Origin: Candidatus Rifleibacteriota bacterium
GTDB taxonomy: Bacteria > Muiribacteriota > Ozemobacteria > Ozemobacterales > Ozemobacteraceae
Length of the DNA stretch: 64,000 bases
Assembly (NCBI GenBank): GCA_905236675.1
Contig: CAJOND010000005.1
Coordinates: forward strand, 1 to 64,000
Direction of reading: 5' to 3'
In this document: positions 17,107 to 26,049 of the stretch, one piece after another
How the letters are laid out: each line of letters opens with the position of its first letter
How positions within the stretch are numbered: position 1 is the first letter of the stretch
Notes under the pieces: generated by a model
Databases searched by the model: none
Told to the model about the DNA's origin: nothing
Seen by the model: only the letters and a program-made list of their open reading frames with translations
Translations under genes and position numbers: made by a program

Positions 17107-17514
17107 TCATGCTAAATACTCTGCTTTTTGGTCAGTTAATCTTCTTTGAATAAGGGTAATAACCATAATAGCAATAAAAAGAATCAGTGCCATCGCAGAT
17201 GATAAGCCAAAGTCAAAGTCTCTGAATGCAGAAGTATAAACTCTGTGAACAACAACCTGAGTAGAAATACCAGGACCGCCATCTGTAAGCATCATTACCT
17301 GTGCGAAGACTTGCAGAGCAGAAATAGTGCCTGTAATCAACAAAAATGTAGTAGTGCTCTTTAACAAAGGAACAGTAATATACCACCATTTTTTTATGGG
17401 ACCAGCACCCTCTAAATCCGCAGATTCATATAATGAGGTTGGAATATTACCCATTGCTGCTAAGTAAATTAGCATTGAACCACCATTAATATTCCCGAAA
17501 TCATTACTGAACAA
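17107..17514 (-). pseudogene. C-terminal half of sugar ABC permease after a frameshift
   Basis: This frame holds the second half of a MalF/UgpA-type permease. It includes SMLIYLAAMGNIPTSLYESA followed by the conserved cytoplasmic EAA loop (DLEGAGPIKKWWYITVPLL), then two or three membrane segments. The upstream gene encodes the matching first half in another frame and the two overlap by 46 bases, so one base appears lost or gained near 17480-17510. The ATG used by this frame alone is not at a natural domain edge. No slippery heptamer was seen. It could be a real pseudogene or an assembly error. Confidence 0.75.
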
Positions 17515-19334
17515 AAAGCTATTGATGGGTTAGTTAGCCATCCTACAGGCTCAAATCCAAGAGCTGTTATAACAGTGTTAAAAAGACCGACTTCTGTGTT
17601 GAACATATATCTCCAAACCATTGTTAAAACTACAACAGAAGCGACACCTGGCAGATAATAAGCAGCTCTGAAAAACGATTTTATTTTCCCTTTCATACCA
17701 TAAATAAGGCTTGCTACAACTAGAGCTGTAAAGGTATTTGCGGGAACAACAATAATCGTATAAATAAAGGTGTTTCGACAGGCTTTAATAAACTTCGGAT
17801 CTTGAAAAGCCCTGATAAAGTTGTCTAAAGTGGCACCCCCAACTTCACCGATTCTATAACTTCTAAAAGCTAGAAGTAATGCATCGGCTAAAGGGTAGAA
17901 AAGGAAAAGCCCAATTAAAGAAACTGCTGGAATTACCATTATAAGATGAGTTTGCCTTGAAGCCAGAGCAAAAATAAAAGCTAAAATAGATAATATGGCT
18001 ATAGTTTTGGCGAAAAAACTGCTTTTTCTTATGTCTGAACAGATAGAGCCATTTTCTACTGCTAGTATTCTGTTTATATTTTTGCCTGCTTGCTCCATTC
18101 CCTCTTTATTAGGAAGTTTATTTAAAAGAACCTGCTGTATATGAGCTTCAAATTCTTCATCAATCTGAGGCCAGCGGCTATCTGGAAAAACAGAAGTTCC
18201 TTCCTGTAGTATTTTCCATGCGTCAGTCATATTTTTACTAGAAGAATAAATATTACCAGTAGAAGCTCTTGTTGGGAACTGAGTGTATTTAACCAAATCT
18301 TTTTGGTTTTCACCATTTGTCAAATATTTTGCGAGTTCCATAGCAAGTTTAACTCTCTTTGGGTCTGCGTTTTTTAATACATAAAAGCCAGAAGTGCCAA
18401 TATAAGAGCGGCTAGGTTTTGTCAAATCAGATGTAGGGAAATGAACAACCTGAAAGTCCATTTTGAATTTATTTTCTAGCGCCTTGATTCCCCAAAGACC
18501 AATAGCAGCAACTCCTAGACGGTGGTTAACTCCAAACGCTGACCAGATGTCATCGGCTTTTCTTCCACCACTATCAGAAGGAATAAGCTTTTCATTTATC
18601 AAATGTTTAACCCATTCAATTCCTTTTAAAAATTCAGGATTTGCAGCAGCATATTTGCCGTCTTCAGTTATTATTTCACCACCAAATGCTTGTAAAAAAG
18701 GAAGATTTGCTGTTTCGTCTTTTTGAAAATAGACACCAAGTGGATAATGTGCAGGCTTATCTACCATATATGCTTTTAACTTCTGGAGCTTTTCTTCAAA
18801 TTCTGTAATTGTCCAACGTCCATTTGGTGGCAATTCAACTCCTGCAGAAGCAAAAATTTCTTTATTTACGTATAGAAGTTGCCCACCCATATACCAGGGC
18901 CAGCCGTATATTTTCCCTTTTACTTTGAATGCATTTAAAGCACCAGAGAAATAATCTTTTTTATCTTCTTCTGTAAGATATTTATCTATTGGTTCAATTA
19001 AATCTTCTTTTATAAATAGTAAAGGAACAGTTCCTGGTGCTACATCTGGATAATTGCCACTAATTGCTGCAATTTTAAGTTTTTCATGTCCTCTTTGCCA
19101 GGTAAGTCTTGTTAACTCAACCTTAGCTTCTGGATGCAATGCCTCAAATTCGGCAATTTTGCGTGTTATCCAACTGAAACGGTCTAAGGATTTTTCGTCT
19201 TCAAGCCATCTAGGGAAATCCCATATTTTTATTGTGATTTTATTTTGGTTTTCTGTTGCAAAAACTTCATTATGACTAAAAACACTTAATGTCACACAAA
19301 AAAATAATATTAGGTAAATTAGTTTTTTTATCAT
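17469..19334 (-). CDS. Fusion of extracellular solute-binding protein and ABC permease N-terminal half (frameshifted)
   Basis: Residues 1-26 are a signal peptide (MIKKLIYLILFFCVTLSVFS). Residues 27-430 are a family 1 sugar-type solute-binding protein (WPWYMGGQLLYVNKEIF, AAIGLWGIKALENKF). From about 445 the protein becomes a MalF-like permease with membrane segments and FYPLADALLLAFRSYRIGE, and stops at residue 621 in VVQC, just before the EAA loop. The rest of the permease is in the overlapping ORF to 17107. Normally these are separate proteins. No MalG-type partner or ATPase is nearby, so import would need subunits from elsewhere. Confidence 0.8.
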   Translation of the reverse strand: MIKKLIYLILFFCVTLSVFSHNEVFATENQNKITIKIWDFPRWLEDEKSLDRFSWITRKIAEFEALHPEAKVELTRLTWQRGHEKLKIAAISGNYPDVAPGTVPLLFIKEDLIEPIDKYLTEEDKKDYFSGALNAFKVKGKIYGWPWYMGGQLLYVNKEIFASAGVELPPNGRWTITEFEEKLQKLKAYMVDKPAHYPLGVYFQKDETANLPFLQAFGGEIITEDGKYAAANPEFLKGIEWVKHLINEKLIPSDSGGRKADDIWSAFGVNHRLGVAAIGLWGIKALENKFKMDFQVVHFPTSDLTKPSRSYIGTSGFYVLKNADPKRVKLAMELAKYLTNGENQKDLVKYTQFPTRASTGNIYSSSKNMTDAWKILQEGTSVFPDSRWPQIDEEFEAHIQQVLLNKLPNKEGMEQAGKNINRILAVENGSICSDIRKSSFFAKTIAILSILAFIFALASRQTHLIMVIPAVSLIGLFLFYPLADALLLAFRSYRIGEVGGATLDNFIRAFQDPKFIKACRNTFIYTIIVVPANTFTALVVASLIYGMKGKIKSFFRAAYYLPGVASVVVLTMVWRYMFNTEVGLFNTVITALGFEPVGWLTNPSIAFCSVMISGILMVVQC

Positions 19335-19470
19335 CTTTTTAAGCTTATTTCATCTATTTACTTAGTAATCGAAATTGTTTAAACTATTATATTTCATTAA
19401 GTAAAAAGGTACAAGCAAAAAATATATTTGTTTGTTTAAGAGAAAAATTATCTGGATTTAAATGAAACTA

Positions 19471-21243
19471 TTATTGAAGAGACTTAATAAGATTTTCCAT
19501 TTCTTGGAAACCTGTATAGACATTATGAAAACCAGGAGAATAGGTAAGACCTTTTTCTAAGATTTCCTTAGCTTCACTTTTTCTATTTTGTTTAATTAAA
19601 AACTTAGAATATTCTAGTCGAAAATTTTCTGAAGCTGAGTCTAATTCTAAAACTTTTTTATAATAAAAATCAGCTTTATTAGCATCAGAGTCAGAGTATA
19701 GTCTTGCCAGATTTATTGGAAAAACAGCTTCAAATTTGTTATGTTCTAAAGCTTTCGCCCAAGTTTCAGCTGCTTTTTCAGGTCGTTTTGTAAGTAGTTG
19801 GAGCATTCCGAGTATATTTGCTGCAGAAGAATTGTTGGGTTGTTGCTCTATTATTTTTTCCAATATTTTTTCAGCTTCTGAAAGATTTTTTGTTTCAGAT
19901 ATAAGTTTGTTAGCTTGATTTAATTCTTTTTGTATGGTGAATTGGTGGTAGCTTCCAATTAAAACAAATACAACAAAAACTAATATTATAGCGTTCAAAA
20001 GTTTTTTATTATTGTTTTTTAAATTTTTTGAATTGTTAATATTTAGTTGGCTTGCCAGTATTCCACCTACCGATATCGCAATTAACACAGAAGTCGGAAA
20101 TATTCTGGATGAAAAACCACTAAGATTTTGAATTAAAAGAGATATGAATATTGATGAAAAAACTAGGTTATCAAATTTATTTTGTTTTGCAGATATATAA
20201 GTTATATACATTAATCCTAGTGTTAGAATTATAAGAAGAAAAGTAGAAATAAAGCCCGTTTCTATCATTGATTGAAGATATTCATTGTGGGCATAGAATG
20301 GGTAATCCCCTCCAACAATGCGGTAATAGGGATATACTTGCCAGAATGTGCTTAATCCATGACCCCAGAAAGGTAGTTTATTAATAGAACCAAAAATTCC
20401 TCTATTAATGAGTGTTCTTTGGTAGAAAGTCATATCTGAAGGTTTGGTTATGGAAAACAATCTATATTTAAATGGACCTGCAAAAAATATCACTAGAAGA
20501 ATAACAGCTGTAATTGATAAGAGCCTGATATGAAAAGTTTGTAATTTATATTTGGCTATATACATAGAGATTGCCAAAGCTACTAATGCTGCAAAAAGAG
20601 CTATCCAGCCGCCTCGGCTTAAAGTTGTCATTATTCCAGTTCCGCAAAAAATAAGAGAAAGGCTAGCGCATATTCGCTCAAATTTTATATCGGACTTTAT
20701 TATGAGAGCGATTGTCAGTATAAACAAAACAGATAGAAAAGCCGCATTAATATTAGGGTCTGTCATTATTCCGCAGCATCTGGTGCGAAATAGTTCCTTA
20801 GAAGCAGGGTCAAGCCAAGTAGGAGGTATTGGCGGAGCTTGAATATATTCTATTATTGTAATACAACCTTGTAAGTATCCTGCTAAAGCCCCAATTCTAT
20901 AAAAACAGATGAAGTTGTCTTTATTTATGCTTAATTCCTGGCAGACAGAATAAGTTATTAAAAGAAGTAGACAGAGTTTTATTAATGCAGGTATAGAAGC
21001 ATAGAGAGAAACAGAATTGAAAACAGAATTTCCAACAGTTAAAAACCAAAGGAATATACAAACCAACATTGCATATAAAAGTTTAGTTGGTTTTAGACTA
21101 ATTTTTGTCTGTTCCAAAAGAGAATAAATGGCCAATCCAGAACCTGCTAATGCGGTCAATAAAATTGTGGCTGTTTCATCACAATAATAGTAAAGAAGTG
21201 GAACAGCAAATAAAGTTAGTATAGCTATTATTTTACTTTTCAA
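19471..21243 (-). CDS. O-antigen ligase-like membrane protein with TPR tail
   Basis: The 590-residue protein has about twelve membrane segments up to residue 415. It carries the Wzy/WaaL-type periplasmic loop with TTLSRGGWIALFAALVALA and GHGLSTFWQVYPYY followed by YPFYAHNEYLQ. Residues 430-585 form TPR repeats (LGMLQLLTKRPEKAAETWAKAL). Such proteins polymerise or transfer glycans at the periplasmic face of the inner membrane. It overlaps the DUF3857 gene upstream by 11 bp and ends a three-gene operon. Confidence 0.8.
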   Translation of the reverse strand: MKSKIIAILTLFAVPLLYYYCDETATILLTALAGSGLAIYSLLEQTKISLKPTKLLYAMLVCIFLWFLTVGNSVFNSVSLYASIPALIKLCLLLLITYSVCQELSINKDNFICFYRIGALAGYLQGCITIIEYIQAPPIPPTWLDPASKELFRTRCCGIMTDPNINAAFLSVLFILTIALIIKSDIKFERICASLSLIFCGTGIMTTLSRGGWIALFAALVALAISMYIAKYKLQTFHIRLLSITAVILLVIFFAGPFKYRLFSITKPSDMTFYQRTLINRGIFGSINKLPFWGHGLSTFWQVYPYYRIVGGDYPFYAHNEYLQSMIETGFISTFLLIILTLGLMYITYISAKQNKFDNLVFSSIFISLLIQNLSGFSSRIFPTSVLIAISVGGILASQLNINNSKNLKNNNKKLLNAIILVFVVFVLIGSYHQFTIQKELNQANKLISETKNLSEAEKILEKIIEQQPNNSSAANILGMLQLLTKRPEKAAETWAKALEHNKFEAVFPINLARLYSDSDANKADFYYKKVLELDSASENFRLEYSKFLIKQNRKSEAKEILEKGLTYSPGFHNVYTGFQEMENLIKSLQ

Positions 21244-23326
21244 TTATTATCCACTGGTTAGCTAATTCACTCATAGTCAAAATGCATTGTCTATATTTTT
21301 GATAAGCATTATCGTCTAGAAATTCATCAGCGTTGGCTTCAAAAACATCTGAATAAATAAGCTGTCTGCTATTTTGACTGAGATTAGAGAAAAACCTTAT
21401 TGATGGTGAATTGTATTTATATTGTTTATCCCATTTTACCCAGTTAAAACCATCTGGAAGTTCAAAAATTATTGTTTTTGAAGTGCGTTCTGTTGCCCAG
21501 TATTTCATTGGATATTTTCTTTTTGATAAACTAGCAGAACTGGAATTGTAATTAACCCAGTAATTCGTAAAAGTCATAATCTGATCAGAAGCTTTTTGGA
21601 CGGCATCTGGAATACGATAGGAAATGTTATATACTGCTGGACCATCTAAATCATCCATATCTGTATAACCATAGGATTTTAAAATGGCATTTGGATGAAC
21701 TTTCTTCACTATTCTTTCTGCATAATTACTTATTTCTTTTTCTTTTAATGATTTGAGTCCTCTGATTGATTCTTCAAATGGACCACGGCATTGAGAGGTT
21801 TCTGTAACATCCATTGAGCCGTCTTCTAGAATTTTAACGTAAATTGTTTCATTGCAGGTATTCCAGTCAAAAGTTTGCTTTGGAAGAGTTTCATCGAAAA
21901 ACTCTTTCTTTTCTTCATCAAGAAAAGTTGCATTAGATCCTTGATAAGAAGTAGAAATAACAGAGAAGGGAGTATAGATAGAACCGCTATCTGTATAGTA
22001 AGACTGACCATCAATTACAACTTTTAATACTGGTGTAGTTGCAAAATCCAAATTAGGATTATCTTTGTAAGTAACTTTTTCTCTTTTGCTAGCTGTAAAA
22101 CCTATATAAGATTTGATTCCTATTTTCTTAAGCATTGCATGTAATAGAGCCTGAAAAGCTTGATCGTTAGCATACTTCTTTTCCATTGTTACATTTGCTG
22201 AAACTGGTTTGAAGCTACCCATGTCATCAGGTTCCATACCAATTACATTTATTTCTTTATTTAAGAAAGTGTATATTTTACAAACTTTTTCGTAATCAGT
22301 ATCGTTGTCTGAAATCTTTGCTTTTTCAATAAATTCGGCTAATTGTTTTTCATCAGGCTTTGCTTCTTCATAAGCTTGAACTAATAATTCGGCAGTTTTA
22401 TTTTTATCATATTCATTATAAATAACCACTCTTGGAAATATTCTGTTAGCCGGAAGCATATTTTGTTCTTTGATATAACCTTTATGATCCACAAATACCC
22501 AATTCCAAACTGTTTTGTTCCCATCTGATTTATCTGTAAAAGTGGGGGTGTTATTTTCCCATTGCATTTGTAGTTTAGTAAATTTCATAGTTGATGGGAA
22601 AGCGAAAGTGAATTCTTCGTGTAAGACAGGTTCTCGTTCACCAAAAGTATTTCTAATTGCTTTTGGATTCAAAGGACCTATATTTTTTATTCTTTTTATT
22701 ATCGAATAATCAATAATGCTGCCTAAATCAACATTTTTCATAGCTATTTTAAGCTTTTTCAGCTTTGCATATTCAGGAGTAGTATTATGCAAGGATTCAT
22801 CGGATAGAGCATCGTCAGTTAAGTGGTAAACCTTACCTGTAGGAGTATAGGTATGGGCAAATTCTATCTGGCAATCAGTGTTGTCAATATTGTAATAAAA
22901 TGAATTATTAGCACAATCTAAGCCTGGTTCTTTCAGTATCTGTATTATTTCTCTATTTTTTACAATCATTTCTGTTTCAGAAATAAATTCGTAATCTAAA
23001 TGACGGTAAAGAGTTATATAATCTGAATTTGGAAACAAATTCGGGTTTGGCAGATTTTTCAGAACATTTAGAGCGATTGGTTCTATAACATTGTTCACAG
23101 TAGATATTTCATCGCCAGTTCTGTTTTTTGAAATCAATATATGAGCTACATCTTTAATATTAAAAGTCTGGCTGTCTGTTGCATTTAAATTTTGAAAGCT
23201 GATATTGTTACCATCAATAGCAATCAGGTTTCCAATATGTTCTTCACCTTCGTTGAGAAAGAGCACGTCTGCATTTGCAGCGTTAACTGCACAAATAAAA
23301 GATATGATTAGCAATAATTTTTTCAT
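21233..23326 (-). CDS. DUF3857 protein with degenerate transglutaminase domain
   Basis: A 697-residue secreted protein with a signal peptide (MKKLLLIISFICAVNAANAD). It has the same layout as its 740-residue neighbour: a short N-terminal beta unit, the DUF3857 region (about 90-300), a transglutaminase-like core (about 330-450) and a C-terminal beta region. Aligned by eye with the neighbour, the catalytic Cys is Asp388 and the catalytic His is Thr431; only Asp446 remains. It is therefore probably a non-catalytic partner. It overlaps the neighbour by four bases and the ligase gene by eleven, so the three are co-translated. Confidence 0.8.
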   Translation of the reverse strand: MKKLLLIISFICAVNAANADVLFLNEGEEHIGNLIAIDGNNISFQNLNATDSQTFNIKDVAHILISKNRTGDEISTVNNVIEPIALNVLKNLPNPNLFPNSDYITLYRHLDYEFISETEMIVKNREIIQILKEPGLDCANNSFYYNIDNTDCQIEFAHTYTPTGKVYHLTDDALSDESLHNTTPEYAKLKKLKIAMKNVDLGSIIDYSIIKRIKNIGPLNPKAIRNTFGEREPVLHEEFTFAFPSTMKFTKLQMQWENNTPTFTDKSDGNKTVWNWVFVDHKGYIKEQNMLPANRIFPRVVIYNEYDKNKTAELLVQAYEEAKPDEKQLAEFIEKAKISDNDTDYEKVCKIYTFLNKEINVIGMEPDDMGSFKPVSANVTMEKKYANDQAFQALLHAMLKKIGIKSYIGFTASKREKVTYKDNPNLDFATTPVLKVVIDGQSYYTDSGSIYTPFSVISTSYQGSNATFLDEEKKEFFDETLPKQTFDWNTCNETIYVKILEDGSMDVTETSQCRGPFEESIRGLKSLKEKEISNYAERIVKKVHPNAILKSYGYTDMDDLDGPAVYNISYRIPDAVQKASDQIMTFTNYWVNYNSSSASLSKRKYPMKYWATERTSKTIIFELPDGFNWVKWDKQYKYNSPSIRFFSNLSQNSRQLIYSDVFEANADEFLDDNAYQKYRQCILTMSELANQWIIIEK

Positions 23327-25545
23327 TTTTGTGCTCCTTCTTGATTTGTATTTGTAGTTTCTTCTTTTAAATTTGGTGTTTCTGGCTGATTAGATTCTGA
23401 TTCTTTCCCTGAATTATTGGTATTGTTAGAAGGTTTAGGTTCCTCTTTAGCTATCTTTTCAAGGAATATTTTTTGTTTTGAAGAATGGGCTATCTTTTCT
23501 AAATCAGCTTTATAAGTTGGATAATCTTCGGTAGGTATATATCTTACAGGGAAAGCTATTTTTCTTGTAATATCTATTTCGTCTCCCTGCTGATCATATA
23601 TTATTTCAAATTCAACGTAAGGGCTTTGAACTCTTAATGCAGGAGGAAGATATTTTACGCTGTATCCTTCCGGAAGTTTTATTGCTAATTGGTCGGTTTG
23701 CTGTCTTGAAGTAGTATGCTGTATCGGATACTTTCTTTTTTCAAGACTTACCTCGGGGAAGTGAAGTTCAAAATAAGGTATAGAGAATATCATGTATTTA
23801 CCAGATTTTGGTGCAAAACGATTGAGCGTGTATACAGAATGGCTTTTATATTGTGTGTTAAAATCAAGTGGATTTGTATGAGTTGCTATTTCAAGGTTAT
23901 AGTCAGCGGTCTGAGCTGATATGGATTGTCTAACTACTTTTTCATATTCTTCTGGTTTTAAATTTCTTGCATAACCACGTATCGAAGCTTCGGTTGGACC
24001 ATTATAAGTAGTTTCCACATCCATATAGGTTGTACCGTCTTCTTCAAGTTTGATTTTTCTTACTGAAAAAGTTGCGTTATCTTCCGGTGGTGGTAATGGA
24101 ACAGTTCTTTGTGTTCCTAACATAACATTCATTGCATTAGCTTCATGGTCGTCAGCACGGAAATAAGGGTATCGATAATCCGTTGCAGTAGCATCTAAGT
24201 AAAAAATTCTACCATCTAGATGAACTTCTGTAATACAGTGATTGTCATCGAATATTCCAAGTTCTCTAACAGATTTACCTGCATTGTTTGTAAGAATAAG
24301 AACTGGATAAGCTTCGACACCAATATGTTTTAACATAACCGATAAAAGCATCCCTTTATCGGTACAATCGCCATATTTGTTTTTAAGAGTTTCGTCGGCG
24401 GGATGTCCAACCTGATTACTGGCCAGATTCGATTTAATAGAGATGTATCTTATTTCCTGCTGGCAGAAATAATAAAGCTTAGCTATTTTTTCATTTAGGT
24501 TCTTGCAGTCTTTTACCAATTCGTCAACTTTTGCTTTTACATCATCTGTAAGCTCAAAACGTTTTTCATACATTGGTTTTAGCTTATTATGAACGTATTT
24601 ATGATCTTTTTGTATACTGTAATATAATGCTGGAATTACATCTCTAGATGGAGGCATTCGTGGTTCACCGATAATTGGTGCCATATCTGTCATTTTCCAT
24701 GTGTACAGAACAGAATCTACAGCTTCTATAATAGTTGGCTTAGAATGTTCTTCGTCTAGATTCCTAGCAAAATGATACAACTGACTATCATTTGGAACGC
24801 TAACTCTTAATATTTTTTCCCCAATGGGACAGCTAGATTGAAAATAACATCTACCACTGAATAAATTGTTATCAAAAGGATTAAATTCTTCGTTTTCGTA
24901 GCTGTAATCGACTAAACTACCTACAGTTACACCAGGTATAGTAAAGCTAAGATTTTGGCTATTATCAAAATGAACACTTCCAGATGTACTTTTTGAAATT
25001 TTTATTTCTTCTGGTTTTAAGTTGAAAACTTCTCCTTCTGGAGTTAAGCATCGGGCATGGATTATTTTAATCTTTTCTCTATTCGGGTCAAAGGAAAGAG
25101 AAATATGAGCATTCCACAATGCTTCATCTTTAGCTATATAGCTAATTCCTCGATATCTGTATATATTTGTGCCGTCATGACGGTGGCGATAATTGCTTTC
25201 TGTAAGCACTCTAATATATTGCGCATCAGGATACTTTGCTATTAATTCTTCTGCCTTAGCTACATAGTTAGCCAAATCACCGACATCATTGACTGATATT
25301 TCTTTTTTTTGAGGAGTTTGGGCTGAAAAACTTATATCTCTAATATCACGACGATCAAATGATTTTGTTTCGGAGGCTGTGCTAAAATAAATTTGCCCTT
25401 CTTTATATGAAATAGAAGATGCTTCGATTGCTTCTCCATCTGAAGTTGTAATAACTGCGGCATTTGCATTTGCAGCTAATATAGAACATAGAAAACTCAA
25501 TAGGATACTTCGTTTTAATACTTTTCTCAATTTAATAGCCTCCAA
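23323..25545 (-). CDS. DUF3857/transglutaminase-like secreted protein
   Basis: This 740-residue protein has a signal peptide, a DUF3857 region (about 100-310) and a transglutaminase-like core with an intact triad: Cys394 in NKYGDCTDKGMLL, His436 in DDNHCITEVHLDG and Asp451 in FYLDAT. The tail after 695 is low-complexity and rich in Asn, Glu and Pro. The family is periplasmic or outer-membrane linked in Gram-negative bacteria and its substrate is unknown. It is the first gene of an operon with a catalytically dead paralogue and an O-antigen-ligase-like protein, suggesting an envelope glycan or export role. Confidence 0.85.
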   Translation of the reverse strand: MEAIKLRKVLKRSILLSFLCSILAANANAAVITTSDGEAIEASSISYKEGQIYFSTASETKSFDRRDIRDISFSAQTPQKKEISVNDVGDLANYVAKAEELIAKYPDAQYIRVLTESNYRHRHDGTNIYRYRGISYIAKDEALWNAHISLSFDPNREKIKIIHARCLTPEGEVFNLKPEEIKISKSTSGSVHFDNSQNLSFTIPGVTVGSLVDYSYENEEFNPFDNNLFSGRCYFQSSCPIGEKILRVSVPNDSQLYHFARNLDEEHSKPTIIEAVDSVLYTWKMTDMAPIIGEPRMPPSRDVIPALYYSIQKDHKYVHNKLKPMYEKRFELTDDVKAKVDELVKDCKNLNEKIAKLYYFCQQEIRYISIKSNLASNQVGHPADETLKNKYGDCTDKGMLLSVMLKHIGVEAYPVLILTNNAGKSVRELGIFDDNHCITEVHLDGRIFYLDATATDYRYPYFRADDHEANAMNVMLGTQRTVPLPPPEDNATFSVRKIKLEEDGTTYMDVETTYNGPTEASIRGYARNLKPEEYEKVVRQSISAQTADYNLEIATHTNPLDFNTQYKSHSVYTLNRFAPKSGKYMIFSIPYFELHFPEVSLEKRKYPIQHTTSRQQTDQLAIKLPEGYSVKYLPPALRVQSPYVEFEIIYDQQGDEIDITRKIAFPVRYIPTEDYPTYKADLEKIAHSSKQKIFLEKIAKEEPKPSNNTNNSGKESESNQPETPNLKEETTNTNQEGAQK

Positions 25546-25773
25546 TCATTTCTTAGGAATATTATAGGGGCTTTTTTAAGAATAATAAAGTAAAAAATCT
25601 CTATGAATACAAAATAATTTTTAATTAAGAGTTTTTAAATTGCTAAACAATATCTTATTATTAGGAATAAACGTTGTTTTTTTTCATTAGTATTTGATAA
25701 AGAGGCCTGAAATCTCTATTATTTTTCAATAAAATAAAAAGTTAGTGTTTGCCCTTTATAAAACAACAAAAGC

Positions 25774-25802
25774 TTGCAAAGTATCAAACAAGTATTTAAA
25801 AT
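25774..25802 (+). promoter_or_regulatory. Candidate promoter of the glycine cleavage locus
   Basis: TTGCAA at 25774-25779 and TAAAAT at 25797-25802 are 17 bases apart. Transcription would start near 25809, just before a strong ribosome site at 25820-25828. The gap from 25546 to here is AT-rich and shows no other gene. I looked for a glycine riboswitch (GGAGAG and GCCGAAGG-type cores) between here and gcvT and saw none. Confidence 0.4.
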
Positions 25803-25832
25803 GTATATTAAAATAATTTAGGGGAAAGAATT

Positions 25833-25958
25833 TTGTCTGAGCAAAACAAAGAGTTGGGACTGATTAAGCGGCTCAATTTAGATAATAATAGTTTGATAAT
25901 ACAGGCAAAGTTTAATTTAACCAAAGTGTTGAAACTATCAGGGAAAAAACGGCGGTAG
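25833..25958 (+). CDS. Possible 41-residue basic small protein or leader peptide
   Basis: A TTG-started ORF preceded five bases upstream by AGGGGAAAG encodes a 41-residue basic peptide. It begins MSEQNKELGLIKRLNLDNN and ends KLSGKKRR. It lies between the candidate promoter and gcvT, and ends 91 bases before gcvT. A weak hairpin (CAAAC to GTTTG, 25963-25985) followed by a T-rich run comes after it. No family is recognised and no glycine-rich codon run is seen, so it could be a small protein, an upstream ORF, or chance. Confidence 0.35.
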   Translation: MSEQNKELGLIKRLNLDNNSLIIQAKFNLTKVLKLSGKKRR

Positions 25959-26049
25959 AGACCAAACTCTAACAGAGAAGGTTTGTAACGTTTTATTTTT
26001 GCCTGTTTAAAAAGAACTTTAAACATAAAATATTTCAGGAGAAAAGAGA

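Noticed and set aside
17469-17514. Programmed frameshift joining the permease halves
   Set aside because: No slippery heptamer or downstream structure was seen at the overlap; mutation or assembly error is simpler.
25803-26049. Glycine riboswitch upstream of gcvT
   Set aside because: The expected conserved cores of the glycine aptamer were not found; only a weak hairpin is present.
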